Positions 45,801-56,099 of a stretch of DNA of 64,000 nucleotides are shown one piece after another. The notes under the pieces are model-generated. The model was not told the origin of the DNA. It was given only the letters and a program-made list of their open reading frames with translations, and made no database searches. Location of the stretch: the NCBI GenBank assembly GCA_904066235.2, contig CAJFCV020000001.1, forward strand, positions 558,001 to 622,000, given 5' to 3'. The translations under genes and the position numbers were made by a program. This DNA is from Bursaphelenchus xylophilus. Its lineage: Eukaryota; Nematoda; Chromadorea; Rhabditida; Aphelenchoididae. Positions within the stretch are counted from its first letter, which is position 1, and every line of letters starts with the position of its first letter.

Positions 45801-48800
45801 CGGACTATTCGGTTCTCTCCCCTACTTCTTTCGGAAGAGAGGACTATTCGGAGCAACTTTTTTAGGTCAAACCTTTTTGGTCGATTATCTCGGCTCCCAG
45901 AGGCCGGTGGAGGTAGCGGTTTTCAGATTTAATATCTCCGTCCTACCCTCCCCATCGCTGTAACAGTCGTTTTTAAAAATCGATCCGTGACTTAAGTGAC
46001 TTCCCTTGTTAGCCCCAACTTTCTAAATAAATAAATACTTTTGTTTTCAGTTTGGTCAACTTGGCGCTGTCATTGTTTTATGGGACATCAATGAAACCGG
46101 GAATACCGAAACTTTACGTCTTCTTACTGGAATGGGAGTAAAAGTAAGTGGAAAACCCACCAAAATATTCAAGATTATGTTTGAAAACAGAGTTGAATCT
46201 TTGTGCACCGAAACCTCTCTATAACCAACAAATCCTCTCTATTGCGGACAAAACCTCTCTATAACACACAAGGCCTCTCTATAACCAAAAAAATCTCTCC
46301 ATTCCAAACAAAACCTTTCTATAACAAACAAATCCTTTGTATTGCGAACAAAACCTCTCTATAACAAAAAGGGCTTTCTATAACAAACAAATCATCTCTA
46401 TAACGAACCAACCCCTCTCTTACAAAAAACACCTCTTTACAACGTGTAAAACCTCTCTACAACAAACAAAAACTTCGCTAGAAAGAGAAAACCTTTCTAT
46501 AACAAACAAATCCTCTCTATAACAAAGAAAAACCCCCTTATATTATAGCAAAAAAAAGCCATAGGAATTAATTTCAGGCCTAAATAAAGCACTTTTTAAC
46601 AAAACCTGTCTATAACGAACAAATTTTTTTGGTATCTGACGATTCATTATACAGAGGTTAGACAGTATTTGAAAGCAAAAAGCGCAAAAAAAATCATTTT
46701 TTTATCCCAAAAATTGCGTTTCCAGTCTGTCGGGAAAATAATGAGCACCCTGTCGCATCGAAAATCGCATCGCCGCCGACAAAATGAATTGTGTCGCGGA
46801 GAAATCAAATTGCTTTTTAATTTAGCGATGAGATCGGCGCATGTGTTCATTATTTTCCCGACAGACTGATAAATAAAATCTCATTTTCAGGCCCGCGCTT
46901 ACACAGTCGACTTGGCCGACAAAGAGCAAATTTATTCGACCGCCGAAAAAGTCAAAAATGAACTAGGCGATGTTTATTTGGTCATGAACAACGCTGGCGT
47001 TGTGTGCGGAAAAGACCTGGTCGATCTGCCAGACAAGGCCATGGAATTGACGATCGATGTGAATGTGAAGTCGCTGTTTTATGTGAGTTGTTGGATGAAG
47101 ATACTAGTCGCGGCAAAAAGTCCTTGGAATTTTCTGCGACTCTGCACTGTGCATGAACCCGAAAAGCGCTTTTGCACAGTGCAATTTTGTTGATTTTGGC
47201 TTATTGTCGCGCGACAAATCAACATTTCGGGGGTGCGACGAGATTTGGGGGCCGCGAAAAATTCCAAGGACTTTTTGCCGCGGCTAGTATCAAGCTTATG
47301 TGTGATGTCTTTTGCACCGACCAAATTTTTTTTTAAAAGGAATGTACTGACTTTAAATCAACTTGCGCTGGATTTTTCACTCCTATCAGTCTGTCGGAAA
47401 AATAACGGCGGATCGTCGCGCCTCGGAATCGCCCATCATCGCTTTGCGACTGCAAGCGAACTGCAAGGGATTTGGTGCGCGATAGCGGCGAGGTGAGACA
47501 TTTTGCTGCGACGATCCGCCGTTATTTTCCCGACAGAATGATAAAAGCCTAAAATGGGCAGCTAATACTAGGTCGTTCGTAAAGTGGCTGGAATGTTTTC
47601 GGCGATATGCACTCTGCGAAAACGAAAGTTCACTTTGCACTGTGCAATCTCTCGCCTTTTGCACAGTGCAATAGGCTTTTTTCGGCTGTCGCTCGCACCC
47701 TGACGTTTTTCTCACAGTGCATGTCGCCAATTTCGGTCCGGCGACTTTCTGGACGGACTATTATTTACATATATCCTCGATCAGCGTGACCACGCGAATT
47801 TTTTGAGGTATGTCTCGTCGAAAATTAGGAGCCCCAATAAAAGTGCTTTTTTTATCTTTCCGCACTGTGCAGTTGACCCTTTGCAGTGGGCGCTGCAAAA
47901 AAAGTCTGCGTACTTTTGAAAAGGCGTAGTATGCCAAATATCCATACACTTTATGAAAATACTAATAACGGTCTGTCGGGAACATAATGAGCACAATGTC
48001 GCTGCCCCAATCGCATCGCTGAAATGAAAAGCAATTTGATTTTCTCCGCGACACAATTCGTTTGCACGGCGGTAATGTGATTTTTGATGTTCGAGTGCTC
48101 ATTATTTTCCCGACAGACTGATAACTTCTATTTACCTTTCTAAATCCTCCTTTTTCCAGGTGACCAAAGCGTTTCTTCCCAGAATGCTCGAGAAAGACGA
48201 AGGCCACATCGTGACTATGGCCAGCATTGCTGGTCACGCCGGTCTGATTGGGCTCACGGATTATTGTGCCAGCAAACATGCGGCTGTTGGGTTTATGGCC
48301 GCGCTATATCGAGAACTTTATAATATTGGGTCCAATGTGCAGACAACAACAGTATCACCGTACTATATTAACACTGGAATGTTTGATGGCGTCACAGAGT
48401 CGAAGTAGGTTCTTGGACCACCTCTTTATGACTTATGATGATGTGGTCCAAGTGTAACGGCTGAAAAATTTGGGATTTTGAGAAAAATGGGGCCTAAAAT
48501 TTACTATGGTTTTTTGAAGCGAGTGTTAGTACTACCCGGGAGAAATTGCCGCGGAAAATGCGGAAAATCAATGAAAAATGTACGCTGGGGATCTGATTTT
48601 TGCAGTGGCAAAAAACGTACCATTTTGCGTCCGGGAAGTATCAAGAAATGTGGCAAAATGCCTCCCTCTCCAACTGAAAAAAACTCCGGTTTCAAAAGCG
48701 CGCCCGGTCTTTTTGTAGGGGAGCCCTTCAAGACGGAGTTTTTTTTAGTTGGAGAGGGAGGCATTTTGCCACACTTTTTGATACCTCCCGGATGCAAAAT

Positions 48801-49504
48801 GGTGGTGTTTTGCCACTGGATCAGGTCGGCCACTGTATACTTGCCAAAACGTAATTTTTTTTGATTTTTTCTTGTATTGTCAATTATTTCTGTAAAGCGG
48901 CGACACTGCTGAGAAGCAAAAGGTCAAATGCACCCCGCAAAAAGGAGTTTTGTGCACGGTGCGGACCACGGCAAAAAGTCTCCGCACTTTTTAAGATTTT
49001 TTTTAGTATTGTATGACTACAGTGACCTGATCCAATGGCGAAAAACGTCTCTTTTTGCATCCCGGAAGGGGCCAGAATGACTCCAAACCCTTCCCTTCTA
49101 TAAGCTAAAAAACTCCGCTTTGAAAAGCGGGCCCTTTCCTTCAAGGTTTGGAGACATTTTGGTCCCTTCCGGGATGCAAAATGAGACGTTTTTTGCCATT
49201 GGATCCGATCTCACACTGTATTTTTTTGCTTTCCAAAATGTTCAAACAGCATTATTGATCTTCTTTCTTCAGGCTCTTCCCAGTCTGTCCGATTCTGCAG
49301 CCCGAGTATGTTGCGGACCGAATTGTTGACGCCGTCTTGACGAATACACCTCATTTGATTCTCCCACGGTTCCTGTACATCATCAAATTCGTGGGCACTT
49401 TTCTCCCGCAATCTTGTACGGATGCCATCTACGATTATACGAATACGGACAGGACAATGTTGACGTTCAAAGGGCGAATCGAGGAGATTGCAAAATCTCC
49501 TTGA
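42869..49504 (+). CDS. Membrane-anchored short-chain dehydrogenase (SDR16C / RDH10-like)
   Basis: Six exons in phase: 42869-42878, 43477-43670, 46051-46143, 46891-47082, 48160-48404 and 49273-49504, giving about 321 aa. The N-terminal hydrophobic segment HGIAVVLHETLQFGLFLGRF is a membrane or lipid-droplet anchor. The Rossmann core has TGSASGIG (55-62) for NAD(P), D in VLWDINE, NNAG (132-135), catalytic Ser in TMASIAG (185) and YCASK (Tyr198, Lys202). LFPVCPILQPEYVADRIVDA and the hydrophobic FLYIIKFVGTFLP tail are typical of SDR16C retinol/hydroxysteroid dehydrogenases, including the nematode lipid-droplet protein DHS-3. The substrate is inferred only. Exon 1 has just ten bases (ATG GCG CTC G), chosen because it gives the phase needed by exon 2. 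Introns are hugely expanded and host tRNAs, a pseudogene and satellites. Confidence 0.88.
42940..43445 (+). repeat. Satellite array CGTTATAGAGAGGTTTTAC in SDR intron 1
   Basis: About eleven units of 40-60 bp, each with ACGTTATAGAGAGGTTTTAC or a variant, then GTAAAAAATTATTTTT. It fills most of the 600 bp intron. Confidence 0.9.
43845..43917 (+). tRNA. tRNA-Phe(GAA), copy 2
   Basis: Identical in sequence to the tRNA at 33192-33264, and intact. It is inside SDR intron 2 at the edge of the segmental duplication. Confidence 0.95.
43918..45010 (-). pseudogene. Inverted partial copy of the AT-hook/C2CH zinc-finger gene
   Basis: The minus strand 45010 to about 44100 matches 32100 to about 33000 of the zinc-finger gene, covering most of exon 4, intron 4, exon 5 and part of intron 5, and continues into the tRNA-Phe. 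The exon 4 part is still open for about 200 codons (44994-44386). In the exon 5 copy the second zinc-ligand Cys codon TGT is TGA (TGC TTG GTT TGA), so the finger cannot be made. There is no promoter or 5' exons. Confidence 0.9.
45139..45211 (+). tRNA. tRNA-Phe(GAA), copy 3
   Basis: Same 73-nt sequence as copies 1 and 2. The upstream flank ATTCAAATTCCCCACC is shared with copy 2, so the tRNA unit itself was duplicated around the pseudogene. Confidence 0.95.
45254..46009. mobile_element. Foldback element containing tRNA-like sequence
   Basis: The arms of about 370 bp are inverted: ACAAGGGAAGTCACTTAAAT against TAAGTGACTTCCCTTGT, and GCTACCTCCACCGGCCTCTG against its complement at 45895-45920. Each arm carries a tRNA-like region (GGTCCGGTGGTCTGGAAGCG, then B-box GGTTCGAATCC at 45496-45506; mirror at 45752-45762). 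The axis is near 45630. It lies in SDR intron 2. Confidence 0.85.
46205..46530 (-). repeat. Satellite array AAACCTCTCTATAACAAACA in SDR intron 3
   Basis: About fifteen units of about 20-22 bp. The core CCTCTCTATAAC is the reverse complement of GTTATAGAGAGG, the core of the array in intron 1 of the same gene. Two stray units occur at 46601-46620 and 46650-46665. Confidence 0.9.
46722..46870. repeat. Family A element in SDR intron 3
   Basis: CCAGTCTGTCGGGAAAATAA faces TTCATTATTTTCCCGACAGA, 20 nt before the acceptor of exon 4. Confidence 0.9.
47101..47290. repeat. Family B hairpin, ACTAGTCGCGG subtype
   Basis: ATACTAGTCGCGGCAAAAAG faces CTTTTTGCCGCGGCTAGTAT; the interior has GCACTGTGCATGAA and TTTTGCACAGTGCAATTTTG. 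It is a solitary relative of the array at 56303-57785 and begins about 20 nt after SDR exon 4. Confidence 0.9.
47395..47542. repeat. Family A element, CGGCGG subtype
   Basis: ATCAGTCTGTCGGAAAAATA faces CGTTATTTTCCCGACAGAAT, with CGGCGGATCGTCGC against GCGACGATCCGCCG. Confidence 0.9.
47565..47762. repeat. Family B hairpin, GTCCG subtype
   Basis: It contains GGCGATATGCACTCTGCGAA and TCACAGTGCATGTCGCCAAT; the ends TCGTTCGTAAAGTGGC and CGACTTTCTGGACGGA are a poorly conserved inverted pair. Confidence 0.75.
47875..47970. repeat. Family B right-arm fragment
   Basis: CCGCACTGTGCAGTTGACCC is at 47860 and CCATACACTTTATGAAAATA ends near 47961. No matching left arm. Confidence 0.5.
47970..48122. repeat. 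Family A element in SDR intron 4
   Basis: GGTCTGTCGGGAACATAATG faces GCTCATTATTTTCCCGACAG, 37 nt before exon 5. Confidence 0.9.
48590..48839. repeat. Family D foldback element
   Basis: GCAGTGGCAAAAAACGTACC is mirrored by GGTGGTGTTTTGCCACTGGA, ending GGCCACTGTA. The left terminus is degenerate. It lies in SDR intron 5. Confidence 0.85.
48890..49010. repeat. Family B fragment
   Basis: GTGCACGGTGCGGACCACGG and AAAGTCTCCGCACTTTTTAA match a right arm of family B. Confidence 0.5.
49018..49221. repeat. Family D foldback, divergent subtype
   Basis: CTACAGTGACCTGATCCAAT against ATTGGATCCGATCTCACACT; the inner arms CTTTTTGCATCCCGGAAGGG and CCCTTCCGGGATGCAAAATG are nearly perfect. It ends about 50 bp before the last SDR exon. 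Confidence 0.85.
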
Positions 49505-50107
49505 GTTCTTACAATTCTTGTTAGAAATTTGGAACCTTCGATTCTTCGAACCTTTTTGTTGTAACTCAATTGACTTTTTTTTCATGTGACTGTGCGTTTC
49601 AATTGCCATTTGTAATCAAAATTTGATTAAATTGCTTTTTTCCTAGAGCTATGGAAGCTTGACTACAATGTATACGTTTTTTTGGAAGGGAAACAGTTAA
49701 TAAGAGTGTCCAAAAGTGTGACAAACACTTTGAAACTAGGAAAAAAGGTTTCTATTAATTTGTCGGGGAAATAATGTGGATTTGTCGCAGCAAAATGGCT
49801 AGTCTCGTAGCAGTCACGCACCAAATCTCCAGCCGCGGAGAGCCGTCGCGAAACGATGATAGACAACTCTAGGGCATTATTTTCCCGACAGACTGATACA
49901 GTCATGCCTCTGTACGACAAGAAATCGATTTGCCATAAAAGATTCAATGGTTTATTTTGGCCTTTGCTGACTCGTGGGTGCACTCTTCGTTCCAGAAAGT
50001 GCGTAGGCTGTTTGTTGTAGGCGCACCGTGCATAAAGACTTGAGAACAACGCACTATGCAGTTTGTTAGAAGTTTATTATTTTTTCATTAAAAAATAGTT
50101 TTTGCTG
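49505..50107. other. Convergent 3' intergenic region with a family A element
   Basis: It holds the SDR 3' flank, the family A element at 49754-49898, and the receptor polyA signal (complement of TTTATT, 50073-50078). No gene was seen. Confidence 0.5.
49754..49898. repeat. Family A element, GTGGATTT subtype
   Basis: ATTAATTTGTCGGGGAAATA faces GCATTATTTTCCCGACAGAC. Confidence 0.85.
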
Positions 50108-53100
50108 TCACCGATGGAAAGACTTGCTCATGGGCAAGACCTTGACCTGTATGTGTCTCCAAGAATGCTGCGCTTTCGTAATCGTTGTGTCGTTTCCCAA
50201 ATCAATAAACGATGATGTGCCGGTGGTGGTGCCAAAGATCTGAGTGTGAAGTTGATTGCGGAGTTGACTGAAATTCAAAAACTGACTAATATCTGTCGTA
50301 AGACTGAAGTTTAAAGCATGGCCAAATATCGAAGCGGGCCGAAGTTTCCGAGCGCCTGGGGGAATTTTAAAAACCCCGGCTCAGGAAATTCTCATCTCAG
50401 TTCGTCGGGAAAATAATGTGGAGTTGTACAATTTTGTCCGATTGAGCCCGAGCTCTCCGTTTTTTCCGAGCTCTCCCCCTTTTTGAATACTCCCCCTTAA
50501 ATGAACACTCCTCTTTTTTTGAACACTCCCCCTCATTTTTCAAATTGAGAAAAAATCGGTGTGACATGTTATACGATGAAATTTTTTTTTCAAACTGAAA
50601 AAATGAATTGTGACATGTCATACGATAAAAAAAAATTTTAAAATTGAAAAAAATTATATGTGTCATGTTATACGACGGAAATTTTTTTAAATTGAGAAAA
50701 ATTTGGTGTGACATGTTATATGATGAAAAAATTTTTCAAATTGAGAAAAATTTGGTGTGACATGTTATACGATGAAAAATTCTTTCAAATTGAGAAAGAT
50801 TAGGTGTGACATTTTATACGATGAAAAATTTTTTCAAATTGAAAAAAATTCGGTGTGACATGTTATACGATGAAATTTTTTTTCAAATTGAAAAAATTGG
50901 ATGTGTCATGTTATACGACGAATTTTTTTTTTCAAATTGAGAAAGATTCGGTGTGACATGTTATACGATGAAAAAATTTTTCAAAATTGAGAAAAATTAG
51001 GTGTGACATGTTATACGATGGAAAAATTTTTCAAATTGAAAAAATTTGATGTGTCATGTTATACGATGAAAAAAAATCCAAATTGAAAAAAATTGATGTG
51101 ACATGTTATACGTTGAATTTTTTTTTCTAATTGAAAAAATTAGATGTGACATGTTATACGATGGAAAATTTTTTTAAATTGAAAAAAAGTTTCAGTCGTA
51201 TAACATGTCCCACCTAAATTTGATTTTCTCCGCGACACAATTCATTTTCTCGGCGGCGATGCGATTTTGGAAGCGACAGAGTGCTCACTATTTTCCCGAC
51301 AGACTGATAATATGACAACCCGTCTTGTCGTGAATTTGCAAAGAATTGCCCTGGGCCATGCTTACAGACATAAACCCAAAAGATCAAGAAGATCTTACCT
51401 ATTCAAAATAACCGACAAATACGGAGGTAGGCAGACCACAAGAACCGCCAACATGTTGCGGATGGCATACGAATTCGTCCAGAAATACTTGAAGAACCAA
51501 ATATTTTCGATCAGAACGCGGATGAATTCGCGAATAAATAGAAGTACGAAAATAATTGAGCCGACCAGGAAGATGCGAAGTTCATGCAGACCGAATCGAC
51601 TCTTCTGCAAATTGTAAAATACGCTTGTTTTTAAATCCATAAATGTTTTAGCTCGCGCTTTCAGGGAGAGAGAAATATTTGACGATCGTTTCGGCCGAGA
51701 GAGTACGCTAAATGCGGAGAGTGGTCAGAGAAAACACTTTTTGGCCATATTTTTGCGAGTTTCGCGCGGAAAAAAAATGATTTTGGAAAAAGTTCCTTAT
51801 TTTGGCCAAAACAAAGGTACCCCGCGAACTGCGCCCAAGCTTGGGCACTAAAGTTAAGAAAAAACGCTTCGACCTAGCTGGCACTGAATTACTATAATAG
51901 CTCGTTTTAAGGGTACCTACGAAGGCTGTGACGACTCATTTAGTTCCATACGGAGGCAATAAGTTTAGTTCCGGACATGTTTCATCGCATAAAGTGTAAA
52001 ATCACAGGCTGCAGCCGTTTTTGAAGGGTAAGGTGGTACGTAAAAAAGAAGGTACCTCACTAACTAAATCCACTGTCCGGGCATTGACAACGATGAATTG
52101 AGCGTGCACGCTAAATTTGGGCTAATTCCGACCAGTTTCCGCAAAGTTATAAGTTGTGGCCAAAATAAGGAACTTTAGCCATGATTTTTTGCGCACTTTT
52201 GAAAAAGCATAGTATCGTTCTGTCGGGAAAATAATGAGCACAATGTCGCTGTGCCGATCGCGTTGCTGAAGTGAAAAACAATTTGATCTTTTCCCCGACA
52301 CAATTCATTTGCAAGGCGGTGATCCGATTTTCGCTGCGACAGAGTGCACATTATTTTCCCGACAGACTGATCATAGTCTGTCACTCCTCTTACTTGTCGC
52401 AAAATCCGCCGCATCACAATCCCAGTGCAGATCAGTCCAACGGTCATTAGACTAATTTTAATTGCCAATAAAATGTCCTCGGCCAACCCGAATTTGGCTC
52501 TGGATACCCAGCCAACTTTCGCCAGATCATACGTGTAGATGACGTCATAGGAGCGGGCGTTATGAGCTACTGTGAACAGAATTCCAGCCAGCCAACTGAG
52601 GAGGATCGGGTACTGAAAGCGACGGGTTTTTAAACAGTTAAATTTAAGCTTGGTTTACATGAGAAGCACCTCAAGTGTAATGTGTGTAATTTTCAGATTT
52701 TCTTAAAATTTTGAGAAGATGTTGGGTATAGGCCACATATCAATTCTTGAAAATTTTAGCTGACGCTTTGCAAAGAGAGCCGAAAATTGAAAAAAATGAG
52801 GTGTGACATGTTATACGATGGAAATTTTTTCCAAATTGAAAAAAATGAGGTGTGACATGTTATACGACGGAAACTTTTTTTTTTCAAACTGAAAAAATGA
52901 AGTGTGACATGTTATACGATAAAAAATTTTTTCAAATTGAAAAAAATGAGGTGTGACATGTTATACGACGGAAATTTTTTTCAAATTGAAAAAATAGGTG
53001 TGACATGTTATACGAAGGAAATTTTTTTTCAAATTGAAAAAAATGAGGTGTGACATGTTATACGATGGAAATTTTTTCCAAATTGAAAAAAATGAGGTGT

Positions 53101-55687
53101 GACATGCTATACGACGGAAATTTTTTTCAAATTGAAAAAATAGGTGTGACATGTTATACGACGGAAATTTTTTTTCAAATTGAAAAAAATGAGGTGTGAC
53201 ATGTTATACGACGGAAATATTTTTCAAATTGAAAAAAATGAGGTGTGACATGTTATACGATGGAAAATTTTTTCAAATTGAAAAAAATGAGGTGTGACAT
53301 GTTATACGACGGAAATATTTTTCAAATTGAAAAATTTTCTCAACGGAGTCGGCGCGAATTTTGGGCGGGCGAAAGGAATCGCGCGGGGAACAGGAAACTT
53401 GCACGGTGTGGTGTGAAAAGATGCCAAAAAATCTACGCACTCTCTGGAACGACTACTCGTCCGTTTGCAACGTCGCTGGAGTGATTTTCGCGACATGCAC
53501 TGTGCGAAAACAAGGTTCATTTTGCACCGTGCGATCGGCTTTTTTGGGCTGTCGCTCTGACTTTTTCTGCACAGTGCATGTCGCAGAAATCACTCCAGCG
53601 ACTTCACGGTCGGAATATTAATCACCGAATTTTACAATGGCTTACATCGTATTTGCGCCTTTGTTCCTCTTTGTGAACAAAGGCTGTATTTACGATGAGC
53701 ACCCGATAGATCGCGAGGAAAATGTGTTGAAAGATCATGGAGTACCAGAAAACGTCGGAGGTGAGTGACCAGATCTGAAAAAGAAAGATTCAAAAGCTCA
53801 ATCTTTATGCACGCTATCAGCCTGTCGGGGAAATAATGAGCACTCTGTTGCATCCAAAATCGCATCGCCGCCGAGAAAATGAATTGTGTTGCAGAGAAAA
53901 TCAAATTGCTTTCACTTCAGCAACACGGTCAGCGCAGCAACAGTGTGCTCACTATTTTCCCGACGGACTCGGCGACTTACATCGACATAAATATTGGCGT
54001 AGGCATGTTGCATTAGCTGCTGAATCGCGCCGAAAATGAAATACGGCACATGCAAGCCGGCGGCCAACGAAATGAAAAAATTGGCGCGTAGGGCTAGCTG
54101 CTTGTTGAACAGGGGGGACTTTAGTGTTGCCTGAAACAACGTTCTTTATATTATATATAGTATTACTACGCTTTTTCCAAAGTGCGTAGACTTTTTTTGG
54201 CGATGCACAGTGCATTTTGAACTTTTTTCCCACGCTTGTCGCTAACGCACAGTGCGTTTTCTCGTTTCGCACAGTGCAAACCTCAAGAAATGGTTGAAAC
54301 TTGCTTATGTCGCGGCGATATTTCAGATGCACAGTGCGAAAACCAAAAAAGCCGAAATGCACGGTGCAAAATGGGGGGTTTTTGTGCACGGTGCGGACCG
54401 CAACAAAATCTCCATGCATTTTATGAAAAGATCAGTCTGTCGGGAAAATAATGTGGATTTGTCGCAGAAAATGTTAGGCTTCTTTTCTTCCCCTAAGCGC
54501 AGCTCGCATGGAAAGAAAAACACTGATCTTTTTTGTTATTTTTTTAAATTTTTTGTGTGGTGGCCAAAAAAATAAAAACTTTTTCTGCGTCCGCTTCTAT
54601 CTATATGTTACATATACACGTATTTACACTTTGGTTTTTTCGCAAAACAACCTATGACCTTCAACCGGCTGCGACAGGTGAAAACCATACAGAAATGTCA
54701 TTTACGTCGATTCTAATGTACCAAACCTGTGGCATATATTAATACAGGAACACTAAAGAAACGCGAGAAACGAAAATTGGCCCGGTGTGTGTGCAAAACT
54801 GGAAGGAAACATGAACGTTGCATTTAGGTTTCTATAAATATTTCAATCCAATTTTTGCCGTTTAAAGCAGAGGTTAAAAAGGTTTGAAAAGCTTAAAATT
54901 AAATACAATATCAGTTTAGACAAAAAATTATTTTTTTTTTCGACCATGAAATCGACCAAAAAAATTTTTTAAGATTTATTGAAGCTTCGGAAACGTCGCA
55001 GCGACTCTGCTGAAAATGGCTTTTCTCGCGCGATATTTGCGTTGCACAGTGCAAAATTTCAAATGCACGGTGCAAAATGGGAGTTTTTGCACAGTGCGAA
55101 CACCGAAAACAAAATTTGCACAGTGCAAATTCTCTCACGCAGAGCAAATTCTTTCGCACGGTTCAGACCCCCAAAACCCCTTTTTTGCACAGTGCAAATT
55201 CTTATGCAAACTTGCGGCGACGGAATTGAGAAAAAGCCTGCGTCGCAGCGATATGTTGATTGCACGGTGCGAAAGGTCAAATGCACAGTGCAAGCTCGGT
55301 GCAGACAAAAACCCTTCTCTTTTTTTCGCACGGTGCGGCCTTTTCGATCATTTTGCACTGTGCATTTTCACTCATCGCGCGAAATCGCTTCAGAAATGTC
55401 GCAGCGACTCCGCTGAAAATCTCTCTTGTCGCGCGATATTTCCATTGCACAGTGCAAAATGTCAAATGCACGGTGCAAAATGGTGGTTTTTGCACAGTGC
55501 GGATTGCGAAAAAAGTCAATGCACTTTTTGAAAAACCGTAAAAAACATATTTTCATAGCCTGTGTATACTTACATAGCCAATCAGAAGATGAGCAAACAC
55601 CGATGGGATGCAAATGGCGAGCGTTACGAGCGCATACGCATCGGCGTTCTCTGGGATATTCTTGAGCGTTTCTTCGTTACCAGACAT
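50108..55687 (-). CDS. Nematode serpentine (7TM) receptor
   Basis: Six minus-strand exons in phase: 55687-55574, 54130-53981, 53774-53646, 52612-52394, 51604-51399 and 50267-50108, giving about 325 aa. Seven hydrophobic segments follow in order: VTLAICIPSVFAHLLIGY, FFISLAAGLHVPYFIFGA, VFWYSMIFQHIFLAIYRVL, YPILLSWLAGILFTVAHN, ILLAIKISLMTVGLICTGIV, FLVGSIIFVLLFIREFI and MLAVLVVCLPPYLSVIL, then a polar tail ending SKSFHR. Length, short N-terminus and TM7 with PPYLSVI fit nematode chemoreceptor families, probably G-protein coupled in sensory neurons. I cannot assign the exact family (sra/srab/srx type), and the ligand is unknown. A polyA signal lies about 30 nt past the stop. Introns total over 4 kb, with family A/B elements and two satellite arrays. 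Confidence 0.85.
50397..51309. repeat. Family A ends enclosing a TATACGA satellite (receptor intron 5)
   Basis: AGTTCGTCGGGAAAATAATG at 50400 and CTCACTATTTTCCCGACAGA at 51284-51303 are facing family A ends. Between them is the array at 50560-51215, so the satellite either expanded inside, or inserted into, a family A element. Confidence 0.7.
50560..51215 (+). repeat. GACATGTTATACGA satellite array 1
   Basis: About fourteen units of about 42-46 bp: GTGTGACATGTTATACGATG, A-rich and T-rich blocks, then CAAATTGAGAAAAATT. The array ends with one inverted unit (CAGTCGTATAACATGTCCCA, 51193-51212). The core TTATACGA is shared with the family E hairpins. Confidence 0.92.
51645..51800. repeat. Family C fragment
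   Basis: TTTTAGCTCGCGCTTTCAGG and GAGAGTACGCTAAATGCGGA, then GCGAGTTTCGCGCGGAAAAA. Receptor intron 4. Confidence 0.65.
51791..52174. mobile_element. Non-autonomous element with 18-bp terminal inverted repeats
   Basis: AGTTCCTTATTTTGGCCA at 51791-51808 and its exact complement ending at 52174 bound 384 bp with no ORF. The interior contains two GGTACC-bearing blocks. It occurs once in the window, inside receptor intron 4. Confidence 0.8.
52214..52371. repeat. Family A element in receptor intron 4
   Basis: ATCGTTCTGTCGGGAAAATA faces CACATTATTTTCCCGACAGA. A copy of it lies in the inverted duplication at 41982-42121. Confidence 0.9.
52795..53330 (+). repeat. GACATGTTATACGA satellite array 2
   Basis: About twelve units of about 42-46 bp with GAGGTGTGACATGTTATACG, then GGAAATTTTTTTCAAATTG. 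Same orientation as array 1, 1.6 kb away, with receptor exons 4 and 5 between them. Higher-order pairs of units are visible. Confidence 0.92.
53435..53625. repeat. Family B hairpin in receptor intron 3
   Basis: CGTCGCTGGAGTGATTTTCG with GACATGCACTGTGCGAAAAC faces TCTGCACAGTGCATGTCGCA and AATCACTCCAGCGACT. Confidence 0.85.
53816..53969. repeat. Family A element in receptor intron 2
   Basis: ATCAGCCTGTCGGGGAAATA faces CTCACTATTTTCCCGACGGA. It sits between exons 3 and 2, with only about 11 nt to exon 2. Confidence 0.9.
54165..54467. repeat. Family B element plus family A solo end (receptor intron 1)
   Basis: ACGCTTTTTCCAAAGTGCGT to CATGCATTTTATGAAAAG is a family B foldback with several GCACAGTGC words. 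At its right end ATCAGTCTGTCGGGAAAATA (54431) begins an unpaired family A end. Confidence 0.8.
54965..55540. repeat. Family B foldback, long form (receptor intron 1)
   Basis: GAAACGTCGCAGCGACTCTG recurs at 55395 as GAAATGTCGCAGCGACTCCG, and GCACAGTGCA or GCACGGTGC appears about a dozen times. The element ends with GTCAATGCACTTTTTGAAAA. Confidence 0.8.
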
Positions 55688-56099
55688 GAAACAGCACTGG
55701 CTCCGTTGCTGCACCTGCCTCGTAATATAAGTGGTTTGGAAAGGGGGAATTAAGTTAGCAGTTACAAATTGGTGGTTTTCAGGGGCTCAGAACGAAAGCG
55801 CGTGAACTCTGAAATGGAACTTTAGACCAAAAGCGAAAACATATATGTACACATTAATATATGTTTATACATATGTAAGTAGAGAGCAAAATAAGGAAGT
55901 GGGAATACATGACTAAAAATGAATACATTTTTTGGCGTTCACTTGACGGGCCAAAAAGTCTTGATATGTTTACATGGTGCCCCGTTGCGCAAAAAATTTT
56001 TCGCAAATCTTCAAAACAGCGACAACAAAAGCTTATAGTGTGAATCGACCACGAACAGTGCAAAATGAGTTTTCTGAAAAGGACAATAAATTCTTATTA
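55688..56099. other. 5' flank of the receptor gene
   Basis: AT-rich, with alternating ATATATGTACAC and ATATGTTTATACATATGTAA around 55840-55880. No exon was seen. Confidence 0.45.

Noticed and set aside
50560..53330. CRISPR-like direct repeats
   Set aside because: The units are contiguous satellite monomers without unique spacers, in introns of a nematode receptor gene; no cas genes and the host is eukaryotic.
55016..55531. 171-codon ORF rich in ARYxRCTVQN
   Set aside because: Translation of family B repeats in receptor intron 1; three frames are open over the same stretch.
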